From NCBI GenBank assembly GCA_002473385.1, contig DKTR01000042.1:1-17548 (forward strand): 17,548 bases of DNA. The letters run 5' to 3'. This document shows, one piece after another, positions 12,797 to 17,548 of this stretch (positions within the stretch are counted from its first letter, which is position 1; each line of letters begins with the position of its first letter). The notes beneath the pieces are model-generated. The model saw nothing but the letters and a program-made list of their open reading frames with translations. It searched no databases and had not been told where the DNA came from. Source of the stretch: Lachnospiraceae bacterium UBA7225. GTDB taxonomy: Bacteria; Bacillota; Clostridia; Lachnospirales; Lachnospiraceae. The translations under genes were made by a program, and so were the position numbers.

Positions 12797-13102
12797 ATGA
12801 ACAGATTCGAAGATTTATTAGCAGCGATCCAGAAAAAGGAGGATGAGAAAGCGAAAAATACGGTATTGTGGATTTTAGCAATCATTGGTGCCGTAGCGGC
12901 AGTTGCAGGTATTGCAGTTGCAGTTTACAAATATCTCACGCCGGATTATCTGGAAGACTTTGACGAAGACTTCGATGATGATTTCGATGACTATTTTGAA
13001 GACGAGCTCGAAGAAGAAAAAGAAGAAGAAGCTCCGGAAGAAGACAAAGAGGAAGAAGAAATCTTCGTAGATGAAGAGAAAAAACCGGCTGCAGAAGAAT
13101 AA
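12797..13102 (+). CDS. Single-pass membrane protein with a long acidic tail
   Basis: This protein is 101 aa. A charged N-terminal helix (RFEDLLAAIQKKEDEKAK) is followed by one hydrophobic segment (TVLWILAIIGAVAAVAGIAV, about 22-42). The last 55 residues are almost only Asp, Glu and Phe/Tyr, then Glu and Lys (DFDEDFDDDFDDYFEDE and an EEEKEEEAPEED stretch). The tail probably lies outside the membrane and could bind cations or basic proteins; this is inference. The start at 12797 is chosen with AAAGGA upstream (10 nt); a GTG at 12788 would lie on top of the ribosome binding site. I do not recognise a named family. It lies upstream of rlmD in the same direction, separated by a terminator hairpin. 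Confidence 0.7.
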   Translation: MNRFEDLLAAIQKKEDEKAKNTVLWILAIIGAVAAVAGIAVAVYKYLTPDYLEDFDEDFDDDFDDYFEDELEEEKEEEAPEEDKEEEEIFVDEEKKPAAEE

Positions 13103-13133
13103 TAATTGCCGGCATGAAAAAGGAATGAGAGAG

Positions 13134-13163
13134 CCGCCGCATTTATTGCGGCGGTTATTTTTT
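13134..13163 (+). terminator. Terminator or attenuator directly upstream of rlmD
   Basis: CCGCCGC (13134-13140) and GCGGCGG (13148-13154) form a perfect GC-rich stem with a 7-nt loop, followed by TTATTTTTT (13155-13163). The Shine-Dalgarno GGAGG of rlmD begins at the next base (13164). It thus ends the membrane-protein transcript but also sits in the leader of the methyltransferase gene. Confidence 0.85.
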
Positions 13164-13175
13164 GGAGGAAAGTAT

Positions 13176-14990
13176 ATGAAAAAGGGACAGATCCTGGAGG
13201 GGAAAATTTGTGAGATTTTGTTTCCGAATAAAGGCGTGACAATTGTCGAAGGAGAGGAAAAGCAGGTCATTGTAAAGGATGGAATTGCCGGACAAAGAGT
13301 GCGTTTCTCAGTCAATAAAATCCGTAAGGGAAAGGCAGAAGGCCGCATTCTGGAAATTCTGGAAAAATCTCCGCTGGAAATTGCATCGCGTTGCCCGCAT
13401 TTCACAGACTGCGGCGGCTGCACATATCAGAACCTGCCATATGAGGAACAGCTTGCCATGAAAGCGCGCCAGGTGCAGAAACTGTTGGATGATGTGTGCC
13501 CGGAATATGTCTTTGAGGGAATCCTTGGCAGCCCCGAGCAGTTTGGGTACCGCAATAAAATGGAATTTTCTTTTGGAGATGAGTACTTTGACGGACCACT
13601 GGCACTCGGTATGCATAAGCGCGGGAGCTTTTACGATATTGTGACAGTTTCCGAATGCCAGATCGTAGATGCTGACTTTCGAAAAATATTGGTGTGCGTG
13701 CTGGATTATTTTAAAGAGAAGCAGATTCCGTTTTATCATAAGCTGCGGCACACCGGCTATCTGCGCCATCTGCTGGTGCGAAAAGCGAAAAAGACAGGAG
13801 AAATACTGATTGATCTGGTGACAACTTCCCAGAAGGAATGGATGGTCGCAGAAGATGGCAGGCAGGAAGAAAAAGCAGTGGAAGATAATGCAGTGAAAGG
13901 AAATGCAGAGAAAGATAATGTAGTGAAAGATAATGCAGTGCAGGCAGAAGAAAGGGAGGGCAGCGGGAAGTCAGAAGAGAAACTGCTGCAGGGACTTATG
14001 GAGCGTTTATGCTGCCTTCCCTTGGAAGGGACAATTGCGGGAATCCTGCACACAGTCAACGACAGCCTTGCTGATGTGATAAGAAATGACCGGACAGATA
14101 TTTTATATGGAAAAGATTTCTTTTACGAAGAGTTGCTGGGACTGCGCTTCAAAATATCGCCATTTTCCTTTTTTCAGACAAATTCCCTGGGGGCGGAAAT
14201 GCTTTACGACAAAGCGCGCTCATATGTGGGCGAGACAAAAGATAAAATGATTTTCGACCTTTACTCTGGAACCGGCACCATTGCACAGATTCTTGCTCCG
14301 GTAGCAAAAAAGGTAGTTGGGATAGAAATCGTTGAGGAAGCAGTGGAAGCGGCAAAAGAAAACGCAGCCGCAAACGGTCTCGACAACTGCGAATTCCTGG
14401 CAGGCGATGTGCTGAAAGTCATAGATTCCGTGGAAGAAAAGCCGGACATCATTGTGCTTGATCCACCCCGCGACGGAATTCACCCCAAAGCACTGGAAAA
14501 AATCATTGCATTTGGTGTAGACAAAATAGTATATATTTCCTGTAAGCCGACCAGCCTGGCGCGGGATCTTGTGGAGCTTCAAAAATATGGATACCAGGTC
14601 GGTCGAGTCTGCTGCGTCGATATGTTCCCTGGCAGTGTTCACGTTGAGACGGTTGTAATGCTTTCCCACAAAAAACCCGACAGCGTAATCAATGTAAAAG
14701 TGGAGTTTGGCGAGGGCGAGGGTAAAGTACCGCTTGACAATATCGCCAAGAGAGCCGCAGCGTATAAGCCGAAAGAGCGAGTGACCTATAAGATGATTAA
14801 GGAGTACATAGAAGCGAAATACGGCTTCAAAGTACATACCGCATACATTGCAGAGGTAAAACGGGATTTAGGATTGCCGATGTATGATGCTCCCAATGCG
14901 GTAGAGGAATTGAAACAGCCGAGGAAACACCCAACACTAGAAAAAGTTGAAGCAATTAAAGATGCTTTGAAGCATTTTGAGGTCATCTGA
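13176..14990 (+). CDS. rlmD: 23S rRNA (uracil-C5)-methyltransferase, RlmD/RumA type, with exchanged C-terminus
   Basis: This 604-aa protein has, in order, an N-terminal TRAM-like domain (1 to about 60), a 4Fe-4S cluster set (C73, C79, C82 and C161), an RNA-binding central part, and a Rossmann SAM domain from about 355. The SAM domain carries DLYSGTGTIA, VGIEIVEEAV and IVLDPPRDG, and the catalytic cysteine C456 lies in YISCKPTSLARDL. It methylates uracil C5 in RNA; U1939 of 23S rRNA is the RumA target, and which uracil applies here is not certain. Residues 237-256 come from a 60-bp tandem repeat. Past HVETVVMLS (497) it carries about 105 extra residues (FGEGEGKVPLDNIAKR to DALKHFEVI) of the sort seen where integrative elements join this gene. 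The start at 13176 has GGAGG 7 nt upstream; a further in-frame Met at 13071 lies inside the preceding gene. Confidence 0.88.
   Translation: MKKGQILEGKICEILFPNKGVTIVEGEEKQVIVKDGIAGQRVRFSVNKIRKGKAEGRILEILEKSPLEIASRCPHFTDCGGCTYQNLPYEEQLAMKARQVQKLLDDVCPEYVFEGILGSPEQFGYRNKMEFSFGDEYFDGPLALGMHKRGSFYDIVTVSECQIVDADFRKILVCVLDYFKEKQIPFYHKLRHTGYLRHLLVRKAKKTGEILIDLVTTSQKEWMVAEDGRQEEKAVEDNAVKGNAEKDNVVKDNAVQAEEREGSGKSEEKLLQGLMERLCCLPLEGTIAGILHTVNDSLADVIRNDRTDILYGKDFFYEELLGLRFKISPFSFFQTNSLGAEMLYDKARSYVGETKDKMIFDLYSGTGTIAQILAPVAKKVVGIEIVEEAVEAAKENAAANGLDNCEFLAGDVLKVIDSVEEKPDIIVLDPPRDGIHPKALEKIIAFGVDKIVYISCKPTSLARDLVELQKYGYQVGRVCCVDMFPGSVHVETVVMLSHKKPDSVINVKVEFGEGEGKVPLDNIAKRAAAYKPKERVTYKMIKEYIEAKYGFKVHTAYIAEVKRDLGLPMYDAPNAVEELKQPRKHPTLEKVEAIKDALKHFEVI
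13884..13943 (+). repeat. Four tandem 15-bp repeats inside rlmD
   Basis: Units start GATAATGCAGTGAAA (13884), GGAAATGCAGAGAAA (13899), GATAATGTAGTGAAA (13914) and GATAATGCAGTGCAG (13929). They encode DNAVK, GNAEK, DNVVK and DNAVQ. The period is a multiple of three, so copy-number change would not shift the frame. Confidence 0.85.
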
Positions 14991-14997
14991 AATTATG

Positions 14998-15034
14998 AGC
15001 GTATCATTAGAAATAGTGGTACGCTTATTTTTTT
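14998..15034 (+). terminator. Terminator after rlmD
   Basis: AGCGTATCA (14998-15006) pairs with TGGTACGCT (15017-15025) over 9 bp with one G-U pair, followed by TATTTTTTT (15026-15034). Confidence 0.85.
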
Positions 15035-15049
15035 CGCCAAATTGCATAT

Positions 15050-15078
15050 TTGAGCCGTCTATCATTTCTCTATATAAT
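15050..15078 (+). promoter_or_regulatory. Promoter of the small element gene
   Basis: -35 TTGAGC (15050-15055), a 17-bp spacer and consensus -10 TATAAT (15073-15078), 27 bp before the chosen ATG at 15105. Confidence 0.65.
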
Positions 15079-15104
15079 GAAGCCAAGAAAGGATGGTGAC
15101 GATT

Positions 15105-15284
15105 ATGAGAGAAAAGAAAACCCACTTATATTTTGACAGCGAGGAAAGAAAGCTATTGCTACATAGCCTTGTGGAATTGAAAAATCAGCTTATTCAACAG
15201 GGCAGATATACCGACCCCGTTGACGAACTCATTTTCAAGGTTGTCAACGCTCCTGTTAAGAGAATGAAAATTGTATATGTCTAA
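15105..15284 (+). CDS. Small conserved integrative-element protein, 59 aa
   Basis: The 59-aa product (MREKKTHLYFDSEERKLLLH to VKRMKIVYV) is, as I recall, a recurring small protein near the parA end of Tn1549-like elements in Clostridia. It is charged and helical with no signal peptide, membrane segment or catalytic motif; its function is unknown. The ATG at 15105 is preferred because the conserved part begins there. An in-frame ATG at 15093 has AAAGG immediately before it, too close to work well. It has its own promoter (15050-15078) and terminator (15300-15342), so it is expressed as a single gene. Confidence 0.75.
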   Translation: MREKKTHLYFDSEERKLLLHSLVELKNQLIQQGRYTDPVDELIFKVVNAPVKRMKIVYV

Positions 15285-15299
15285 GGCACATCACCACGA

Positions 15300-15342
15300 A
15301 GCCGCTTATTCTTATTGATTTTTAAGAGTAAGCGGCTTTTTT
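15300..15342 (+). terminator. Strong terminator after the small element gene
   Basis: AGCCGCTTA (15300-15308) pairs with TAAGCGGCT (15329-15337), the stem continues with TCTT/AAGA, and T-rich sequence runs to 15342. A second short hairpin (TAGCCGC and GCGGCTA, about 15364-15386) follows ahead of parA. Confidence 0.85.
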
Positions 15343-15413
15343 GCGTTCTCTGGTACAGTTACATAGCCGCCTTGACAAAGCGGCTAAATCTATGCGAAAG
15401 GAGGACGCATTCT

Positions 15414-15476
15414 ATGTCAAATTGCAAAGTAATCGCTCTGACGAACCAGAAAGGCGGTGCCGGTTATGCAAAGTAA
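15414..15476 (+). pseudogene. parA fragment, cut in the Walker A motif
   Basis: The frame reads MSNCKVIALTNQKGGAGYAK and stops at TAA (15474-15476). The first 17 residues are the start of a ParA-type ATPase, with the Walker A lead-in TNQKGGAG that should go on as KTT. A good ribosome binding site (AAAGGAGG, about 15397-15404) precedes the ATG. After GGTGCCGG (about 15463) the sequence becomes the edge of the recombinase remnant. ParA would help to partition the element. Only about 20 of the expected 250-odd residues remain, and the rest is not seen in this window. Confidence 0.75.
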
Positions 15477-15495
15477 GTTATTATGAAAAGTTAAG
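15464..15495. repeat. Tandem imperfect repeats at the recombinase-remnant edge
   Basis: TTATGCAAAGTAAG (15464-15477) is followed by TTATGAAAAGTTAAG (15481-15495), 17 bp apart start to start. GTTATGCAAAG (15463-15473) is repeated exactly at 15922-15932, on the other side of the recombinase fragment. The repeats could be recombinase binding sites or the scar of an insertion or deletion. Confidence 0.6.
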
Positions 15496-15529
15496 TCCAT
15501 ACTTTATTGGATCTTTTGTTGTATGGACT
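15494..15529. repeat. Inverted repeat near the recombinase-remnant end
   Basis: AGTCCATAC (15494-15502) and GTATGGACT (15521-15529) are perfect 9-bp inverted repeats with an 18-nt loop, followed on the plus strand by CATTTTATTTT. It could be an end structure of the element or a weak terminator. Confidence 0.5.
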
Positions 15530-15560
15530 CATTTTATTTTACATAATCCGGAGGAACTCT

Positions 15561-15941
15561 CTACAAAGATTTCAACCAGTCGAGAAGATCCTTATCCTGT
15601 TTCCATGTTGGCAGTTCGTCAGATGTTGGGCTGTTATAGGCTTCCATCAATGCCTTGCGCTTCATTTTTTCGTCTGCTCTTGCATATATTTCGGTTGTTG
15701 AAATATCGGAGTGACCAAGAAGGTCCCTTATATAAACAAGGTTTACACCCGATTGAAGCAAATGCATTGCCTTACTGTGGCGTAGCCAATGAGGGGTAAT
15801 CTCATCAGAAATGTCCTTTACTCCAGCAGTCTGGGCCTGGCTAGCATATTTCTTCAAAATGTATGTTACGCCAGCTCTTGTCAATGGCTTGTTGCCTCGA
15901 TTCAGGTTAAACTTATAAACTGTTATGCAAAGCAACACCAT
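15561..15941 (-). pseudogene. Tyrosine recombinase, C-terminal fragment
   Basis: The fragment encodes the end of a tyrosine-type recombinase/integrase. LTRAGVTYILKKYA leads to the catalytic box ITPHWLRHSKAMHLLQSG (HxxR and a second His) and then to LGHSDISTTEIYARADEK, which holds the last conserved His and the nucleophilic Tyr. The N-terminal arm-binding and core domains and the first catalytic Arg are missing, so it cannot act alone. Recognisable homology starts at about FNLNRGNKPL, near 15915; residues before it (VLLCITVYK) come from junction sequence. The exact repeat GTTATGCAAAG lies at both sides (15463, 15922). It resembles members of multi-recombinase cassettes found inside Clostridia ICEs, and it interrupts parA. 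Confidence 0.75.
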
Positions 15942-15949
15942 TTGGTGTT
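15934..15949. repeat. Perfect 16-bp inverted repeat
   Basis: AACACCA (15934-15940), TT, TGGTGTT (15943-15949). It lies between the recombinase fragment and the stop of the ISAs1-type transposase, so it may belong to the end of the insertion sequence; a matching partner at the other end was not found by eye. Confidence 0.45.
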
Positions 15950-15972
15950 CGTTAAAAATATAAAGAAATGAT

Positions 15973-17286
15973 CTATTTCATGGGAGATTTCCCTTTTGAC
16001 TCCAATGCCTCTTTTACGCTGTCCACATCCAGCATAGACAGCATTTTTTCTATTTCATTCTCATAATCCAATGACAGTACATAACGAATCTTTTTCATGC
16101 TCAGCTTATAGCTGCTTTTCACCAGCGACAGAATTGACAGGACTATCTTTTTCATTATCTGGAGGTTTTTTGCTCCTGTCTTTGCCATGCTTGTATTTTT
16201 GTCGTCCCGGAATGTGAAATCCAGCTGCCAGTGCAGCTTGTTCTCCACTCCCCAGTGCCTTCTGGCCGCCCTTTCAAATTCTTCTGCGTTTTCTTCTATG
16301 CTGCATATGTAACAGCGGAACTCCTCTTCCTGGCTTCCGTCACGTCTCTTCAGCTTTTTATGTACCATTCCAAAACTCTTCAGACCTTTCCACTTCCCCT
16401 TTTCGCTGAACCAGCCCGTGTCTTGTGTGATATAGTATTCCCTGACAGCAGCTCCTCCGTGTTCCGCCTCCACAGTCTTTTTGTAGCACCCTGACTTCCT
16501 TTTCAGGGCTTCCCGACAGTCCCCATCAAAATAAGACCTCACTTCTTCATATAAAAGACCCTGGTTCCCCTTCAGGGCAAGAACGTAATCACCATTCCCT
16601 TCGATAATTACTTTCGCAGTCCCTTTCTGACAGTTCATGGCAGCAGCGGTCACTATGGTCCCTTTCAGGTCCATAACTCCCAGCAGTTCCTGGGCTGCGG
16701 GTACCTCGTTGGTTTTTTCATTGATAAATTTCTGGGCAAGACACATGCCATAGTCATCCGAATAAACGTTCAGGGTCTGCAGCGCCCTTACCTTTCCTTC
16801 CGCTGTTTCTTTCCTTCCAGAGCCACAGCTTACCTTCCCGTCTATGGAAACCACACTCTTTTCATATATATGATCCTGCTTCCCGGCCAGCCCGATCATA
16901 CCGTCAATGGTCCGCAGTAGAATTCCAGTGGTGACCTGAAAGAAATGGTCTGTGCAGATATTGCTGAACACGACACGGTAAGTATCGTCTGTAGGTACCC
17001 CATTGGGAAGTTCCAGGTACTTTTTAAGCCACTTTTCCTTCACCTTTGCAAATGCTTCGATCTCTGCCCATTCATTTGCATTCCCCAGCACCGCAAAGAA
17101 GACTATCATGATGATATCCCCCAGCAGATGCCGGACATAAGATGGATGGCGGTAATCCGGTACTGCATCTGCATGCTTTTTGATTTCCCTGATCAGCCTA
17201 TCGTTTAGCATGACCGTCTTCGGGGATATTCCGTTTTCTTGGAATGTGTTATGGAGTTCTTCCAGTCTCGTTGATTTCTTTGCCAT
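15973..17286 (-). CDS. ISAs1-family transposase, second catalytic Asp replaced by Ala
   Basis: This 437-aa protein has the ISAs1/H-repeat layout: N-terminal DUF4338-like region with DYRHPSYVRHLLGDIIMIVF, then VVSIDGKVSCGS carrying the first catalytic Asp (D149). The second block is GTIVTAAAMNCQKGTAKVI, and then GDYVLALKGNQ and the C-terminal RRHWGVENKLHWQLDFTFRD with the catalytic Glu region (about E348). In relatives the second block reads T-[AI]-D-A-M, with Asp at position 215; here it is Ala (GCT codon in place of GAT). The gene is otherwise full length. The ATG at 17286 has AGGAGG 4 nt upstream; a further Met at 17301 is less likely. Terminal inverted repeats and target duplication could not be fixed by eye. 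It sits between the recombinase remnant and a group II intron. Confidence 0.85.
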   Translation of the reverse strand: MAKKSTRLEELHNTFQENGISPKTVMLNDRLIREIKKHADAVPDYRHPSYVRHLLGDIIMIVFFAVLGNANEWAEIEAFAKVKEKWLKKYLELPNGVPTDDTYRVVFSNICTDHFFQVTTGILLRTIDGMIGLAGKQDHIYEKSVVSIDGKVSCGSGRKETAEGKVRALQTLNVYSDDYGMCLAQKFINEKTNEVPAAQELLGVMDLKGTIVTAAAMNCQKGTAKVIIEGNGDYVLALKGNQGLLYEEVRSYFDGDCREALKRKSGCYKKTVEAEHGGAAVREYYITQDTGWFSEKGKWKGLKSFGMVHKKLKRRDGSQEEEFRCYICSIEENAEEFERAARRHWGVENKLHWQLDFTFRDDKNTSMAKTGAKNLQIMKKIVLSILSLVKSSYKLSMKKIRYVLSLDYENEIEKMLSMLDVDSVKEALESKGKSPMK

Positions 17287-17333
17287 AAGTCCTCCTGACA
17301 TAATCGTTATAAAACAAATATACCAGGGTAAGG

Positions 17334-17548
17334 ATCGGGTAGGAGGCTACCCATTAGTTGAGCAGCCGACCTCCCACACCACTGTACGTACCGTTCGGTA
17401 TACAGCGGTTCAATAGTTTTCACGATACTTTTAGATAATAGTCAAGCATGGAGATATATCCCAGCCTGGCTATTATTTTATTGGTGAGGGCGACGCTTAG
17501 CATCTGCGCTGTCCTCCAGTAACCTTTCCGGCTGTTGGCTATCTGATG
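17334..17548 (-). mobile_element. Group II intron, 3' end (domains V and VI plus maturase C-terminus)
   Basis: On the minus strand the maturase end is followed by a domain V-like hairpin (17411-17376). ACCGCTGTA pairs with TACAGTGGT, with an inner ACCGAACGGT hairpin and an ACG bulge. Then comes a domain VI-like stem (17375-17336), with GGGAGG pairing with CCTCC. The intron would end at CGAT (last base 17334), an AY ending, with a candidate branch-point A seven bases before the end. The 5' part of the intron is outside the window. It lies directly upstream of the ISAs1-type gene. Confidence 0.75.
17420..17548 (-). CDS. ltrA: Group II intron reverse transcriptase/maturase, C-terminal end (partial)
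   Basis: The frame is open at the window edge and encodes 42 residues before TGA (17422-17420). HQIANSRKGYWRTAQM, ALTNKIIARLGY and LDYYLKV match the end of LtrA-type proteins (usually IANSRKGYW, then ALTN-x-x-L-x-x-G, then LDYY). This is the zone after the maturase X domain, near the DNA-binding/endonuclease end. LtrA-type proteins help the intron to splice and copy it into DNA. The remaining several hundred residues lie beyond the window, so integrity is unknown. The call is made from the conserved tail and the domain V/VI sequence right after it. Confidence 0.8.
   Translation of the reverse strand, partial: HQIANSRKGYWRTAQMLSVALTNKIIARLGYISMLDYYLKVS

Larger units (their letters stand above)
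14670..15476 (+). mobile_element. Left end of a Tn1549-like integrative element in rlmD (inferred)
   Basis: The segment holds the replaced C-terminal coding region of rlmD, a strong terminator, a small protein of the MREKKTHLYFDSEERKLLLH type and the beginning of a parA gene. In my recollection this order is found at one end of Tn1549-like ICEs in Clostridia. The element breaks off in parA at about 15463; relaxase, T4SS and integrase genes are not in the window. The left boundary is estimated from where the methyltransferase homology ends. Confidence 0.5.

Noticed and set aside
12875..13423. Long minus-strand frames opposite the acidic tail gene
   Set aside because: They are the antisense of repeated GAA/GAG codons, giving poly-Ser/Phe/Leu translations of low complexity.
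13884..13943. CRISPR-like repeats
   Set aside because: Contiguous 15-bp units without spacers, in frame inside a coding sequence; a minisatellite.
15341..15799. A 152-codon plus-strand frame across the parA/recombinase junction
   Set aside because: It joins terminator sequence, parA in the wrong frame and the antisense of the recombinase; no homology.
15934..15972. Terminal inverted repeats of the ISAs1-type element paired with 17302-17334
   Set aside because: Only a short TGGT-type match could be seen between the two ends; not enough to mark IS boundaries.

Overview
The window looks like a chromosomal segment of a spore-forming anaerobic Firmicute, most likely a Lachnospiraceae gut bacterium. 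The evidence is Clostridia-type protein families (CotJC, a four-domain flavodiiron protein, a TSCPD protein, DUF1836, a YerC/YecD TrpR-like regulator), strong AGGAGG-type ribosome binding sites, sigma-A promoters of the TTGACA-17-TATAAT type, and Tn1549-like integrative-element genes.

Left accessory block (1 to about 2101): a small divergent regulatory cassette, with a minus-strand hypothetical gene, a Cro/CI-type regulator, a 45-aa protein, and an overlapping pair made of a 58-aa protein and a protein with four zinc knuckles. It ends inside cotJC. The spore-coat manganese-catalase gene is open only from about 2102, preceded by an in-frame stop, so its first third is missing from this window. 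The simplest reading is that this is one end of an integrated element sitting inside cotJC.

Core block (2102 to about 14670): cotJC remnant, a Cu/Zn superoxide dismutase-like protein, a short YopX-like protein, a small unknown, an FtsW/RodA/SpoVE-type SEDS protein, an orphan NMT1/SsuA-like substrate-binding protein (minus), a beta-lactamase/flavodoxin/flavin-reductase/rubredoxin flavodiiron protein (minus), a TSCPD protein (minus), a PHP-domain phosphatase with a TrpR-like regulator (one operon behind a perfect 19-bp palindrome), DUF1836 (minus), the PcrA helicase, an acidic-tailed membrane protein, and an RlmD/RumA-type RNA methyltransferase. CotJC, SOD and the flavodiiron protein would together detoxify H2O2, superoxide and O2.

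Right accessory block (about 14670 to the end): the C-terminal tail of the methyltransferase is of the kind found at integrative-element junctions. It is followed by a terminator, a small Tn1549-type ICE protein and a parA gene that breaks off in its Walker A motif. A tyrosine-recombinase remnant, an ISAs1-family transposase lacking the expected second catalytic Asp, and the 3' end of a group II intron (maturase C-terminus, domains V and VI) then follow. This is a stack of nested, partly decayed mobile elements.

No tRNA, rRNA or CRISPR array was recognised. No stretch longer than about 300 bases lacks a gene. Everything was read by eye; family assignments rest on remembered motifs and not on searches.
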